A DNA stretch of 64,000 nt from the NCBI RefSeq assembly GCF_006738645.1, contig NZ_AP019700.1, positions 2,616,001 to 2,680,000 of the forward strand, read 5' to 3'. The translations under genes were made by a program, and so were the position numbers. This DNA is from Stella humosa. GTDB taxonomy: Bacteria; Pseudomonadota; Alphaproteobacteria; ATCC43930; Allostellaceae. Below, in pieces: positions 8,043 through 16,515 of this stretch. The notes under the pieces are model-generated. The model was not told the DNA's origin, did no database searches, and worked only from the letters and a program-made list of their open reading frames with translations. The first letter of the stretch is position 1. Each line of letters begins with the position of its first letter.

Positions 8043-10535
8043 CTACCAGCGGTACTTCAGCGAGGCATAGACCGTGCGCCCGGTGCCGAAGTAGCAACGG
8101 TTCGCCCCGAAGCAGGTCGAGACATACTCCTTGTCGAAGAGGTTCATCGCGTTCAACTGCACCTGCATGCCGGCCAGCCGGCTGTCGAGGCCCTCCAGGT
8201 CGTAGCGCAGCATCGCGTCGAAGACGGTGAAGGCCGGCACCTTGAAGCTGTTGGCGTCGTCGCCCATCGTCCGGCCGACATAGCGCCCGCCGCCGCCCAG
8301 GGCGAAGCCGCGCAACGGACCCTCCGCGAAGGTGTAGTCGAGCCAGAGCGAGGCCGCGTGCTCCGGCACCCGGGTCGGCGTCTTGCCGCGGATCGGCACC
8401 ACCACGCCGTCGATGCCAGTCGTGGTGTTGTTGCTGTCGGTCACCTCGGCATCGAGATAGGTGTAGGCGACGGTGGCGTTGAAGCCGGCGGCCAGGCTGG
8501 CCTTGGCCTCCAGCTCCACGCCGCGGGCGGTGATCTCGCCCGTCTGGATGGACAGCGTCGGGTTGTTCGGATCGCGCGTCACGACGTTCTTGCGGCGCAG
8601 GTCGAACAGCGATGCCGTCATGAAGCTGTCGAAGCCGGTCGGCTGGTACTTCAGGCCGACCTCGTACTGGCGCCCCTCCGTCGGCTTGGCCAGGCTGCCA
8701 TCGGCCAGCACCGTGCCGACGGTGGGCTCGAAGGATTCCGTGTAGCTGACATAGGGGGCCAGCCCGTTGTCGAAGAGGTACATGGCGGCGCCGCGCATGG
8801 TCAGCGCATCGTCCTTCTGCGACGACGAAGTGCCGTTCAGCTTGTTGGTCGATTCGCTTTTCGCCCAGTCCTGGCGCAGGCCCAGCACCAGCCGCAGCCG
8901 ATCGAAGGCCACCTGGTCCTGGAGGTAGAGGCCGTACTGCCGCCCTTCGCTCTCGCTCTTCTGGTAGGGGGTCGCATTGATCGCGACGCCGTAAACGGGG
9001 TTGAAGAGGTCGAGCGTGGCGGCCGGCGACTGCAGCACGCGATCGGTATCGTCGAGGAACCACTGCCCGTCGATGCCGAACAGCAGGGTGTGCTGCAGCG
9101 GCCCGGTGGAGAACCTGGCCTCGACCTGGTTGTCGAGCGTGAAATCGTCGGAATGCTCGATCATCCCGAATGCCTGGCGATTGGCCGTGCGCTGGTCCGC
9201 CTGCAAGGTGCTGACGTAGAGGCCGGCATGGTCGAGCTTGTTGTGCAGGTAGCGGAAGTTCTGACGGAACGTGAAGGTGTCGTCGAACCGATGCTCCAGC
9301 GCATAGCCGATGTTGGCGCTCTCGCGCTTCCAGCGCTCGAAGTTGGGGTCGCCGGTGTAGAGGTCGCGGCCGAGCTTGCCGTTGGCGTTCGGCAGGACGG
9401 TGCCGTAGGCCGGCAGCCAGTTCAACGGCGATCCGCCGAAGTCGTCGTTCTGGTAGCGCGCCATCAGCGTCAGCGACGTGCGGTCGTTCGGGCGGAAGGT
9501 GAGGGAGGGCGCGATGGCGAAGCGGCGCTTGCCGTCGGCTATGTCGGTCTCGGCATCGTGGCGATAGGCGACGCCGGTGACACGGTAGAGGACGCGCCCG
9601 GCCGGGTCGATGCGATCGCTGACGTCGAAGCTGCCCTGCACGCGTCCGCGATTGCCGGTCTGAAGCTCCACCTCGCGCAGCGGCGAAGCCGTCGGCCGCT
9701 TCGACACCATGTTGACGAGCCCGCCCGGCGTGCTCTGGCCGTACAGCACCGAGGCCGGCCCCTTGATCACCTCGATCCGCTCGAAGAGATAGGGATCGAG
9801 GGCCGAGCTGAGATAGCCGGTACCGCCGAGGCGCATGCCGTCCAGATACTCGTTGCTGGACGGGCCGGCGGTGCCGTTGCCGCCAAAGCCCCGGATGGAA
9901 GTGCTGTCGCCGCCGTACCCGTTGGACGCACCCATGGTCCCGGCGCGGACGCCGGCGGTATAGCCCAGGGCGTCAGCCAGCGTGCGGGCGTTGCGCGTCG
10001 CGATCTCCGCGCTGCCGACGACGGAAATGGATTGGGGCGTCTCAAGGATCGGCGTGTCGGTCTTGGTGCCGGCCGCCGACGAGGGGGCGACGAAGCCGGC
10101 GAATGGCGCGTGGGGGGCGGGCAGGCGCGCCTGCTGTCCCTCGACCGTCACGGTGTCGAGCGTGACCGCGCCGGTCTGCTGCGGCAGCCGCTCCAGCGTC
10201 ACGGTCGTGGGGTTGGTGAAACGGAAGGTGAAGCCGGTGCCGGCCAGCAGCCGTGCCAGCGCCTCGCGCGTCGGAAAGGTCCCCGATAGCGCCGCCGAGG
10301 TGGCGTTGCGGGTCAGCGCGGAATCGAAGAACAGCTCGATGCCGGCCTCGCGGGAGAAGCGCAGCAGGGCCTGGTGCAGCGGCTGGGCCGGGATCTCGAA
10401 GCGCTTCAGTTGGTCGGCCTGGGCCGTCTGCGTGGCGCCTGCGACCTGGGCCACCCCCGGGTTGGCCAGCATCGCCACGGCCACGAACCCCGCCAGGGCC
10501 GGGCCGCCACGCCCGATCAGAACTCCAAGAACCAT
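8043..10535 (-). CDS. TonB-dependent siderophore receptor with N-terminal STN domain
   Basis: An 830-residue FpvA/FhuE-like outer-membrane receptor. A signal peptide covers about residues 1-30. An STN signalling domain covers about 45-115 (FEIPAQPLHQALLRFSREAG), a TonB-box-like LDTVTVEGQ 126-134, then a plug with IEVIKGPASVLYGQSTPGG. The beta-barrel ends in the typical terminal aromatic (KYRW). The STN domain is what transducing receptors use to signal through FecR to an ECF sigma factor, and both lie immediately upstream. The siderophore cannot be named. A GGGGGAGAG precedes the ATG. A 19-base dyad sits 50-68 bases upstream. Confidence 0.92.
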   Translation of the reverse strand: MVLGVLIGRGGPALAGFVAVAMLANPGVAQVAGATQTAQADQLKRFEIPAQPLHQALLRFSREAGIELFFDSALTRNATSAALSGTFPTREALARLLAGTGFTFRFTNPTTVTLERLPQQTGAVTLDTVTVEGQQARLPAPHAPFAGFVAPSSAAGTKTDTPILETPQSISVVGSAEIATRNARTLADALGYTAGVRAGTMGASNGYGGDSTSIRGFGGNGTAGPSSNEYLDGMRLGGTGYLSSALDPYLFERIEVIKGPASVLYGQSTPGGLVNMVSKRPTASPLREVELQTGNRGRVQGSFDVSDRIDPAGRVLYRVTGVAYRHDAETDIADGKRRFAIAPSLTFRPNDRTSLTLMARYQNDDFGGSPLNWLPAYGTVLPNANGKLGRDLYTGDPNFERWKRESANIGYALEHRFDDTFTFRQNFRYLHNKLDHAGLYVSTLQADQRTANRQAFGMIEHSDDFTLDNQVEARFSTGPLQHTLLFGIDGQWFLDDTDRVLQSPAATLDLFNPVYGVAINATPYQKSESEGRQYGLYLQDQVAFDRLRLVLGLRQDWAKSESTNKLNGTSSSQKDDALTMRGAAMYLFDNGLAPYVSYTESFEPTVGTVLADGSLAKPTEGRQYEVGLKYQPTGFDSFMTASLFDLRRKNVVTRDPNNPTLSIQTGEITARGVELEAKASLAAGFNATVAYTYLDAEVTDSNNTTTGIDGVVVPIRGKTPTRVPEHAASLWLDYTFAEGPLRGFALGGGGRYVGRTMGDDANSFKVPAFTVFDAMLRYDLEGLDSRLAGMQVQLNAMNLFDKEYVSTCFGANRCYFGTGRTVYASLKYRW

Positions 10536-10584
10536 CTCTCCCCCTCGTCGCTTGCCGGGCCCGCGCGGAACACGGGCGAACTTG

Positions 10585-10603
10585 GCGAATGGAACGCATT
10601 CGC
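10585..10603. promoter_or_regulatory. Perfect 7-bp dyad upstream of the siderophore receptor
   Basis: GCGAATG-GAACG-CATTCGC, a perfect inverted repeat with a 5-base spacer in the 134-base gap between fecR and the receptor. Its 19-base length and AATG/CATT half-sites recall a divergent Fur box, although only about half of the consensus bases match. It could be a Fur operator or another regulator's site. Confidence 0.35.
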
Positions 10604-10669
10604 ACTACCTGTCGACATGACGGCGGCGGCAGGCGGGGCAATTACACGCGGCGGCAACTTTTCTGTCGG

Positions 10670-11674
10670 TCAGCGCGGCGGCGAGACGATCGCAAGCAGG
10701 TCGGTGACGCGAACGACCCGGACGGGCAGGGTGGCGGCGATGGTGTCCAATGCGGCATCGGTGCGACGGGCATTGAAGACGCCCGTCACCGGGATCGCGG
10801 CCAGAGCTGGATCAAGGATGAGGATGCGACCCCAGCGATAGCGCTCGAGGTCGCGCACCACCTGGCCCAGCGGGCGCTCGTGGAAGACCAGCCGGTCGCT
10901 GCGCCACGCCGTGGCCTCCGCGATGTCGACCGCGCCGGGCGGACCGATGAGCGCGGCGCCGTAGCGCAGCCCTTGCCCCGCACCGACCCGGACCGATCGG
11001 CCATCGCGGCCGGCGGACACGGCGACGACGCCCTCGGCAACGGCGACCGCAACCGAGGGCCGGCTGTCGTCGTCGATGATCTTCACGTCGAATTCGGTGC
11101 CGACCGCAGTTACCCGACCGCCAGCCGCCTCCACCACGAACGGGCGGTCGGCCTCGGGCGCCACCATGAAGTAACCCTGCCCGCGATGGAGGACGACCCG
11201 CCGTTCGCTGCCGTCGAAATGCACCGACAGGGCCGAAGCGGTGCCCAGTTCCACCGACGATCCGTCCGCCAGGGAAACGGTCCGCCGCTGGCCCACCCCG
11301 CTGCGCTCATCGGCGAACAGACCGGGCGGGGCCACTGCCCAGGCACCGACGCAGGCGAGCAGCAGGCAGGCGGCGAGCGCGGCCGCCCGGTGGCGGCGAC
11401 GGGGCGGCGGCGGCCGGTTCTGATTGGCCGGTGCCAGGGCATCCATGCCGCCCCAGAGCGCGCCCACATCCTGCCATGCCGCGCGATGGGCGGGGCTGGC
11501 CGCCAGCCATGCCGCGTGGCGGGCGCGGTCGTCTCGGCTGGCGTCGGTATCGCGCAGCAGGACGAACCAGGCGATGGCATCTTCTTCGATCGCTTCGGCT
11601 GGGGATTGCGGCACGGCCATATCCATGTGACGTGGCGGCGAGCCCGAACCATTACCCGTCATGCGTTCATTCAT
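10670..11674 (-). CDS. fecR: FecR-family anti-sigma factor / transmembrane sensor
   Basis: A 334-residue FecR-type regulator. The N-terminal cytoplasmic DUF4880-like part (AIAWFVLLRD...ARHAAWLAASPAHRAAWQ) covers about residues 30-75. An Arg-rich stretch and one TM helix (AALAACLLLACVGAWAVA) follow near 95-115. The periplasmic FecR domain has LADGSSVELGTASAL and VVLHRGQGYFMVAP, with a C-terminal RPLGQVVRDLERY segment that meets the receptor STN domain. The start at 11674 overlaps the end of the sigma gene by 8 bases. An in-frame start at 11968 would be only the shadow of the sigma gene. Confidence 0.88.
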   Translation of the reverse strand: MNERMTGNGSGSPPRHMDMAVPQSPAEAIEEDAIAWFVLLRDTDASRDDRARHAAWLAASPAHRAAWQDVGALWGGMDALAPANQNRPPPPRRRHRAAALAACLLLACVGAWAVAPPGLFADERSGVGQRRTVSLADGSSVELGTASALSVHFDGSERRVVLHRGQGYFMVAPEADRPFVVEAAGGRVTAVGTEFDVKIIDDDSRPSVAVAVAEGVVAVSAGRDGRSVRVGAGQGLRYGAALIGPPGAVDIAEATAWRSDRLVFHERPLGQVVRDLERYRWGRILILDPALAAIPVTGVFNARRTDAALDTIAATLPVRVVRVTDLLAIVSPPR

Positions 11675-12185
11675 GGTCCCGCCGATAGGCGTCGAGCCGC
11701 CGCTTGCAGTGGGCCAGCGACCGGGCCATGTGCACCATGACGGTGTTCTTAGCGATGCCCAGGCGCCCGGCGATCTCGTCGTAGCTGAGCCCCTCGAACT
11801 TGTGCAGGACGAACACCTCGCGTCCGCGCGGCGGCAAGTCGTCGACCGCCCGCTGCAGCACGGCCAGCGCTTCACGGGACAGCAGCGCCGCATCGGCCGA
11901 TGGCGCAAGGTCGGGCGGCTCGGGCTGATCGTCCAATGGCAGGGCACTGGAAGCCCCATCGACCTCACGCCGATGCCGGTCGATGGCGAGGTTGGTCGCG
12001 ATCCGGAAAAGATAGGCTTCGCGCGATTGGATGCCTTCGGCCGGGCCCGCCTGGATCAGGCGCAGGAAAGCATCCTGCGTCAGGTCGGCGGCCACGTCCG
12101 GCCGTGCCCCGCGACGGGTCAGGAAGCGCTGCAGGCTGGCTCCGTAGCGGCGAAACAGGTCTTCCAACGCGGGCGGCGGGTCCAA
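11667..12185 (-). CDS. fecI: FecI-like ECF RNA polymerase sigma factor
   Basis: A 172-residue ECF sigma factor of the iron-starvation type. Region 2 includes DVAADLTQDAFLRLI (about residues 29-43) and YLFRIATNLAIDRHRR. Region 4 is LPPRGREVFVLHKFEGLSYDEIAGRLG (about residues 118-144), quoted in parts: LPPRGREVF, then GLSYDEIAGRLG with the recognition helix after it. It should direct transcription of the downstream receptor when FecR is signalled. It overlaps fecR by 8 bases, and a candidate Fur box lies 40-60 bases upstream. Confidence 0.9.
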   Translation of the reverse strand: MDPPPALEDLFRRYGASLQRFLTRRGARPDVAADLTQDAFLRLIQAGPAEGIQSREAYLFRIATNLAIDRHRREVDGASSALPLDDQPEPPDLAPSADAALLSREALAVLQRAVDDLPPRGREVFVLHKFEGLSYDEIAGRLGIAKNTVMVHMARSLAHCKRRLDAYRRDHE

Positions 12186-12223
12186 TGCTCGGCATGGCCG
12201 GCTGCCATGCTCGCCACCCCTAT

Positions 12224-12247
12224 ATTATGAATGAGAACCATTCACAA
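12224..12247 (-). promoter_or_regulatory. Candidate Fur box upstream of the ECF sigma gene
   Basis: On the plus strand the core reads TGAATGAGAACCATTCACA. It matches the 7-1-7 Fur pattern TGATAAT-N-ATTATCA at 10 of 14 arm positions in the frame beginning at 12232. An AT-rich TATATTATGA next to it may supply the -10 region. It lies about 40 bases upstream of the fecI-like start, where iron repression is expected. Confidence 0.6.
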
Positions 12248-12252
12248 CAAAG

Positions 12253-13041
12253 CTACATCATCACCAGGCCGCCATCGACGACGAGGGACTGGCCGTTCAC
12301 ATAGTCGGAACCGGACGAGGCAAGGAAGCAGGCCATCCCCACCAGATCCTGCGGCGTGGCTGTCCGGCCGAGCGCGATGCGGGCGGCCGCCGTCTCGAAG
12401 GCCTCGTTGTCGCGGCTGGTGAGGCCGGTCTCGCGGTGCCCTTGCTCGATGTCCGTCCACATGTCGGTGGCGATGATTCCGGGGCAGATGGCGTTGACGG
12501 TTATGCCATGCCGGCCGAGCGCGCCGGCGCCGGACTGGGTCAGCGACACGACCGCGAACTTGCTGGCGCTGTAGTGGGCAAGGTTGGGCGATCCGCGCCG
12601 GCCGGCGATGGACGCGGTGTTGACGATCTTGCCGCCGCCGCCCTGGGCGATCATCTGGCGGGCTGCCTCCTGCATGCCGATCAGGCAGCCGAGCGCGTTG
12701 ACGTCGGTCACCTGGCGCCAGTCCTCCTCGGTGATCGACAGGAAGGGACGGGCCTGGGCGATGCCGGCGTTGTTGAAGATGACGTCGAGCCGGCCGAACG
12801 CCGAGACGGCGGCGGCCACCATCGCCCGGACCTGGTCGCGCTGGACGACGTCGACGGCGAACGGGACGGCGCGACCGCCATCGGCATTGATGCCGTCGGC
12901 CACCGCCCTGGCGCCGGCTTCATCGCGGTCGGCCGCGAGCAGATGCGCGCCTTCCGCGGCCAGGCCGCGGGCAAGTGCAGCGCCGATGCCGCGACCGGCG
13001 CCGGTCACGATGATGCTACGGCCGGCGAGGGTGGCTGGCAT
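12253..13041 (-). CDS. SDR-family NAD(P)-dependent oxidoreductase (polyol/sugar type)
   Basis: A 262-residue classical short-chain dehydrogenase. The cofactor motif TGAGRGIG is near residues 13-20, and an Asp at the end of beta-2 (AADRDEAG) suggests NAD preference. NNAG, the catalytic Ser (NTASIAG) and YSASK follow in order. The C-terminal part (PGIIATDMWTDIEQ...) resembles sorbitol/galactitol-type dehydrogenases. It is probably a sugar or sugar-acid dehydrogenase in the same operon as the FAH hydrolase and second SDR upstream. A terminator-like hairpin separates it from the FAH gene, so its expression may be partly uncoupled. Confidence 0.82.
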   Translation of the reverse strand: MPATLAGRSIIVTGAGRGIGAALARGLAAEGAHLLAADRDEAGARAVADGINADGGRAVPFAVDVVQRDQVRAMVAAAVSAFGRLDVIFNNAGIAQARPFLSITEEDWRQVTDVNALGCLIGMQEAARQMIAQGGGGKIVNTASIAGRRGSPNLAHYSASKFAVVSLTQSGAGALGRHGITVNAICPGIIATDMWTDIEQGHRETGLTSRDNEAFETAAARIALGRTATPQDLVGMACFLASSGSDYVNGQSLVVDGGLVMM

Positions 13042-13066
13042 GGCTTAATGGCTTTCCGGAAGAACT

Positions 13067-13096
13067 GGCGGGCCCCACTCGAAAGCCGGGCCCGCC
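13067..13096. terminator. Perfect 9-bp hairpin between FAH and SDR genes
   Basis: GGCGGGCCC (13067-13075) pairs with GGGCCCGCC (13088-13096) around a 12-base loop. It lies just past the FAH stop on the minus strand. There is no strong U-tract, only AGTTCTTCC on the leftward side, so it may attenuate rather than stop transcription. Confidence 0.45.
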
Positions 13097-13105
13097 CGCA
13101 TGCTG

Positions 13106-13966
13106 CTACTTCGTGGCGACGCACTTCTGGTGCTGCGAGCCCAGGCCCTCGATCGCCACGTCCATGGTGTCGCCCTCGCGCAGGAAGACGGGCTTGGGCT
13201 TGATGCCCGAGCCGACGCCCGGCGGCGTCCCGGTGGAAATGAGGTCGCCCGGCATCAGCGTCATGAACTCCGACAGGTGGCTGACGAGTGTCGCCACGTC
13301 GAAGATCATCGTGCTGGTCGAGCCGTTCTGCATCCGCTTCCCATTGACGTCGAGCGTCATCTTCAGGTTCTGCGGATCGGGGATCTCGTCGCGCGTCACG
13401 AACCACGGGCCCACGGGCGCGAAGCCCGGGCTGCTCTTGCCCTTGCTCCACTGGCCGGCCGACCGCTTGATCTGGTAGTGGCGCTCGGACACGTCGTTGC
13501 AGATCGTGTAGCCGGCGACATACTTCAGCGCGTCTTCCTTCTTCACGTAGCGCGCCGTGCGGCCGATGATGACCGCCAGCTCGCACTCCCAGTCGGTGTG
13601 CTCGGAGCCGCGCGGGATCGGCACATTGTCGTTGGGGCCGGTCAGCGCGCAGGAATGCTTGAAGAAGATGATCGGCTCGGCCGGGATCGGCTGGCCGGCC
13701 TCGGCCGCATGGTCGGCGAAGTTCAGGCCGATGCAGATCAGGTTCGGGATGGTCGCCAGCGGCACGCCGAGGCGGGGCTTGCCCGACACCAGCGGCAGGG
13801 TCGACATCTTGGCCTTCACTTCCTTGGCCAGCGCCGACAGCGAGCTTGGCCCCAGCAGGTCGGGCGTGATGTCGTCGACGATCGACGAGATGTCGCGGAT
13901 GCGGCCGTCGGTATCGACGACGCCCGGCTTTTCCTTGCCCTTCGGGCCGTAGCGCAGAAGCTTCAT
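13106..13966 (-). CDS. Fumarylacetoacetate hydrolase family protein (diketo-sugar-acid hydrolase?)
   Basis: A 286-residue FAH-fold enzyme. Family markers are ICIGLNFADHAAEAG, the metal-binding ExE in DWECELAVIIG, NDVSER, and the C-terminal LISTGTPPGVGSG. These enzymes cleave C-C bonds of 2,4-diketo acids or hydrate and decarboxylate related acids. The immediate upstream gene looks like 2-keto-3-deoxy-L-fuconate dehydrogenase, so a 2,4-diketo-3-deoxy-fuconate hydrolase (products pyruvate and lactate) is my favoured reading. That comes from context; ureidoglycolate-lyase-like activity cannot be excluded by sequence alone. Confidence 0.82.
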   Translation of the reverse strand: MKLLRYGPKGKEKPGVVDTDGRIRDISSIVDDITPDLLGPSSLSALAKEVKAKMSTLPLVSGKPRLGVPLATIPNLICIGLNFADHAAEAGQPIPAEPIIFFKHSCALTGPNDNVPIPRGSEHTDWECELAVIIGRTARYVKKEDALKYVAGYTICNDVSERHYQIKRSAGQWSKGKSSPGFAPVGPWFVTRDEIPDPQNLKMTLDVNGKRMQNGSTSTMIFDVATLVSHLSEFMTLMPGDLISTGTPPGVGSGIKPKPVFLREGDTMDVAIEGLGSQHQKCVATK

Positions 13967-14004
13967 GGCGTTCCTCTTTCCCCTCAAAAAGATGGTCGGT
14001 CCGG

Positions 14005-14745
14005 CTACAGCACCATGCCGCCGTCGGAGATCACGGCCGTGCCGGTGGTGAAGCTGGATTCGTCGGATGCAAGATAGATGGCGAGGTGGGCGATCTCCTC
14101 GGCCCGGCCGAGGCGGCCCATCGGCTGGCGCGCGATGAAGTCCTTGCGCGCCTGCACCGGGTCGGCGAAGGCGTTGATGCGGTCGCCCAGCGAGGGCGTG
14201 TCGACCGTGCCGGGGCAGATCGCGTTGCAGCGCACGCCCTGGCGCATGTAGTCGGCCGCGACCGACTTGGTGAGGCCGATGACGGCGGCCTTGCTGGCAC
14301 CGTACGCACAGCGCAGCGGGACGCCCTTCACCGACGACGCGACCGAGGCGATATTGATGATCGACCCGCCGCCGCCCGCCAGCATGCCCGGCAGGAAGGC
14401 CTTGATCACCGTGAACATGGCCCGCACGTTGAGCCCGAAGGAGCGGTCCCAGTCGGCCTCGCTGGTCTCCAGGATGGAGCCTGCGGCGACCCATCCGGCA
14501 CAGTTGAAGAGGATGTCGACCGAGCCGATCGCAGCCGCCGCCTGGGCGACGGCGGCGGGGTCGGTCACGTCGAGGCGGGACAGATGGAGGTTGGCCGTGC
14601 CGGCCAGTTCGCCCAGCACCTTGTCGTTGATGTCGGTCGCGTGGACCGTGGCGCCCTCTGCCGCGAACGCGAGCGCCGTCGCGCGGCCGATGCCGTTCGC
14701 GGCGGCGGTGACGAAAGCCGTCTTGCCGGCGAGCCTGCCCGCCAT
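14005..14745 (-). CDS. SDR dehydrogenase, 2-keto-3-deoxy-L-fuconate dehydrogenase-like
   Basis: A 246-residue short-chain dehydrogenase: TAAANGIG cofactor loop (residues 13-20), ATDIND giving NAD preference, FNCAG, NIASVASS with the catalytic Ser, and YGASKAAV. The segment LGDRINAFADPVQARKDFIA followed by RQPMGRLG is characteristic of the group containing KDF dehydrogenase and DHRS6/BDH2. It would oxidise 2-keto-3-deoxy-L-fuconate to the 2,4-diketo acid, the substrate proposed for the FAH enzyme 38 bases downstream. It is divergent from the LysR gene. Confidence 0.82.
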   Translation of the reverse strand: MAGRLAGKTAFVTAAANGIGRATALAFAAEGATVHATDINDKVLGELAGTANLHLSRLDVTDPAAVAQAAAAIGSVDILFNCAGWVAAGSILETSEADWDRSFGLNVRAMFTVIKAFLPGMLAGGGGSIINIASVASSVKGVPLRCAYGASKAAVIGLTKSVAADYMRQGVRCNAICPGTVDTPSLGDRINAFADPVQARKDFIARQPMGRLGRAEEIAHLAIYLASDESSFTTGTAVISDGGMVL

Positions 14746-14797
14746 ATCGTATTCCCCCCGATGGTTGAAACTGCTTTGCCCGCGACCCTAGCGACCC

Positions 14798-14811
14798 GAC
14801 TCGCGCGAGTC
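14798..14811. promoter_or_regulatory. Candidate LysR operator (14-bp perfect palindrome)
   Basis: GACTCGCGCGAGTC, a perfect palindrome in the 110-base divergent gap between the KDF dehydrogenase-like gene and the LysR regulator. LysR proteins usually bind dyads in such gaps and control both sides. Confidence 0.4.
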
Positions 14812-14855
14812 CACGCGCGAGCGCGACCTGCCGGCTGGGTCCCGGCGAGGGACCG

Positions 14856-15782
14856 ATGATGCACCTCGAGTTGCGGCACTACCGGGCGTTCGCCGTGCTC
14901 GCCGAGGCCCTGCATTTCGGTCGCGCGGCCGAGCGGCTGAACATGGCCCAGCCGCAACTGAGTCGCCTGGTCGGGTTCATCGAGCGAGAGGTGGGCGTGG
15001 TCCTGCTGTTTCGCACGACCCGCGCGATTTCGCTGACACCGGCCGGCGAAGTGTTCTTCGAGCAGGCGACCCGACTGCTCCGTCAGGCCGACGCGGTGGT
15101 CCAGGTCACCCGGAGGGCCGCGGCTGGCATGGTCGGGTCTATCACCATCGGCTACATGGATTTCGCGATCAGCGGGCCGCTGCCGGCGATCCTGCGCGGC
15201 TTCCGCGAGGCCTGGCCGCAGGTCGACATCGCCCTGGAGCACCTGTGGACCGAGCGCCAGCACGTGGCCCTGCTGGATCGCCGCATCGATCTCGGCTTCC
15301 TGATCGGGCCGTTCGAGCATCCCGACGTCGCCGTGGTCCCGGTCGCCTCCGACCGGCTGGTCGTCGTCGGCCCTGAAGGTCATCCGCTCGCAGCGGCGGC
15401 GGAGATCGACCTCCGCACCCTGGCGGACGCCCCCTTCATTTTCGGCGCGCCCGACAAGTGGCGGCCGTTCCGGAACCGGATCGACCGCATCTGCCTCGAC
15501 CATGGCTTCCTGCCGCGGGTCGTGCAGGAGCCGTTCAACAGCGACGGCATCTTCGGCCTCGTCTCGGCAGGGCTCGGCATCACCATCTATCCCGAGCGGC
15601 CGTTGCGGATCTATCCGCGCGGCCTGGTCGTCCGCCCGATCGCCGGGGTCGACGCGCGGATCGTCACCCTGGCCGCGTGGAACCGGCGGAATGCCTCGCG
15701 GATCCTCGAGAACTTCATCGCGGTCGCCCGCAGCTTCGCGGTGGCCGAGGACGGTCATGGCGCCAAAGGCATCGATATATGA
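14856..15782 (+). CDS. LysR-family transcriptional regulator
   Basis: A 308-residue LysR-type regulator. The N-terminal winged HTH (about residues 4-62) contains FAVLAEALHFGRAAERLNMAQPQLSR, given here as AEALHFGRAAERL and AQPQLSR. A linker helix and a periplasmic-binding-like effector domain follow from about residue 92 (GSITIGYMDF). It is divergent from the KDF dehydrogenase/FAH/SDR operon, which it probably controls in response to a sugar-acid intermediate. ATG at 14859 is an equally possible start. Confidence 0.9.
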   Translation: MMHLELRHYRAFAVLAEALHFGRAAERLNMAQPQLSRLVGFIEREVGVVLLFRTTRAISLTPAGEVFFEQATRLLRQADAVVQVTRRAAAGMVGSITIGYMDFAISGPLPAILRGFREAWPQVDIALEHLWTERQHVALLDRRIDLGFLIGPFEHPDVAVVPVASDRLVVVGPEGHPLAAAAEIDLRTLADAPFIFGAPDKWRPFRNRIDRICLDHGFLPRVVQEPFNSDGIFGLVSAGLGITIYPERPLRIYPRGLVVRPIAGVDARIVTLAAWNRRNASRILENFIAVARSFAVAEDGHGAKGIDI

Positions 15783-15857
15783 GAAATCGGTGCTGGGATT
15801 GCCGGACGCGGCGGCGAACCATCCGCCTATCGATCACATCGACGGATGGGGGCGGCA

Positions 15858-16499
15858 ATGGCGACGGCAGGGGATTTCGAGCTGTTCGGCGTGGGTGGCT
15901 ACGGCTACCGCAAGATCGGGTTCGGCCGGAAAATCGGCATTGTCTCGGTCGACTTCATGAACGGGGTGACCAATCCCGACGAGCGCATGGGCAAGAGCCC
16001 GATGGCGCAGGACGCGGTGGAGAAGACCGCGATCCTGCTCGACGCGGCCCGGGCGCGGGGCATGCCGATCGTCCACTGCAACACCGCCTTCCAGCCCGAT
16101 CTCAGTGACATGCCGCCCTGGAAGATCGAGTGCATGAAGGAGTGGATCATCGGCCAGCCGATCGTCGAGATCGACCGCCGGCTCTGGCGCGACGGCGACG
16201 TGCTGGTGTGCAAGAAGACGCCATCCATCTTCTTCGGCACGCACTGTGCCTCGGTCCTGAACATGCACGGCGTCGACACCGTCATCGTCACCGGCGCCAA
16301 CACCAGCGGCTGCATCCGCGCCACCGCGATCGACAGCTTCGCGCTCGGCTACCGCACCATCGTGCCGCGCGAATGCGTGTTCGACCAGGGGTCCGTCGCC
16401 CATGAGCAGAACCTGAAGGACATCGACATCCGCTATGTCGATGTCGAGCCGTTCGACTTCGTCCTGGAGCGGGTGCGCGGCGCCAACCACGAAGGGTAG
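15858..16499 (+). CDS. Isochorismatase-family amidohydrolase (N-carbamoylsarcosine amidase-like)
   Basis: A 213-residue cysteine hydrolase. The catalytic triad is visible: Asp in IGIVSVDFMNG, Lys in VLVCKKTPS and Cys in TGANTSGCIRAT. The fold starts late, after about 25 residues (GGYGYRKIGFGRK), as in N-carbamoylsarcosine amidase-like members. It probably cleaves a small amide or carbamoyl compound. I chose ATG 15858 because GGGGGCGG precedes it at good spacing; ATG 15846 is also in frame. It sits alone between the LysR gene and a convergent FAH gene, so its pathway is unclear. Confidence 0.82.
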   Translation: MATAGDFELFGVGGYGYRKIGFGRKIGIVSVDFMNGVTNPDERMGKSPMAQDAVEKTAILLDAARARGMPIVHCNTAFQPDLSDMPPWKIECMKEWIIGQPIVEIDRRLWRDGDVLVCKKTPSIFFGTHCASVLNMHGVDTVIVTGANTSGCIRATAIDSFALGYRTIVPRECVFDQGSVAHEQNLKDIDIRYVDVEPFDFVLERVRGANHEG

Positions 16500-16515
16500 C
16501 CGCCGCGCGGACCCG

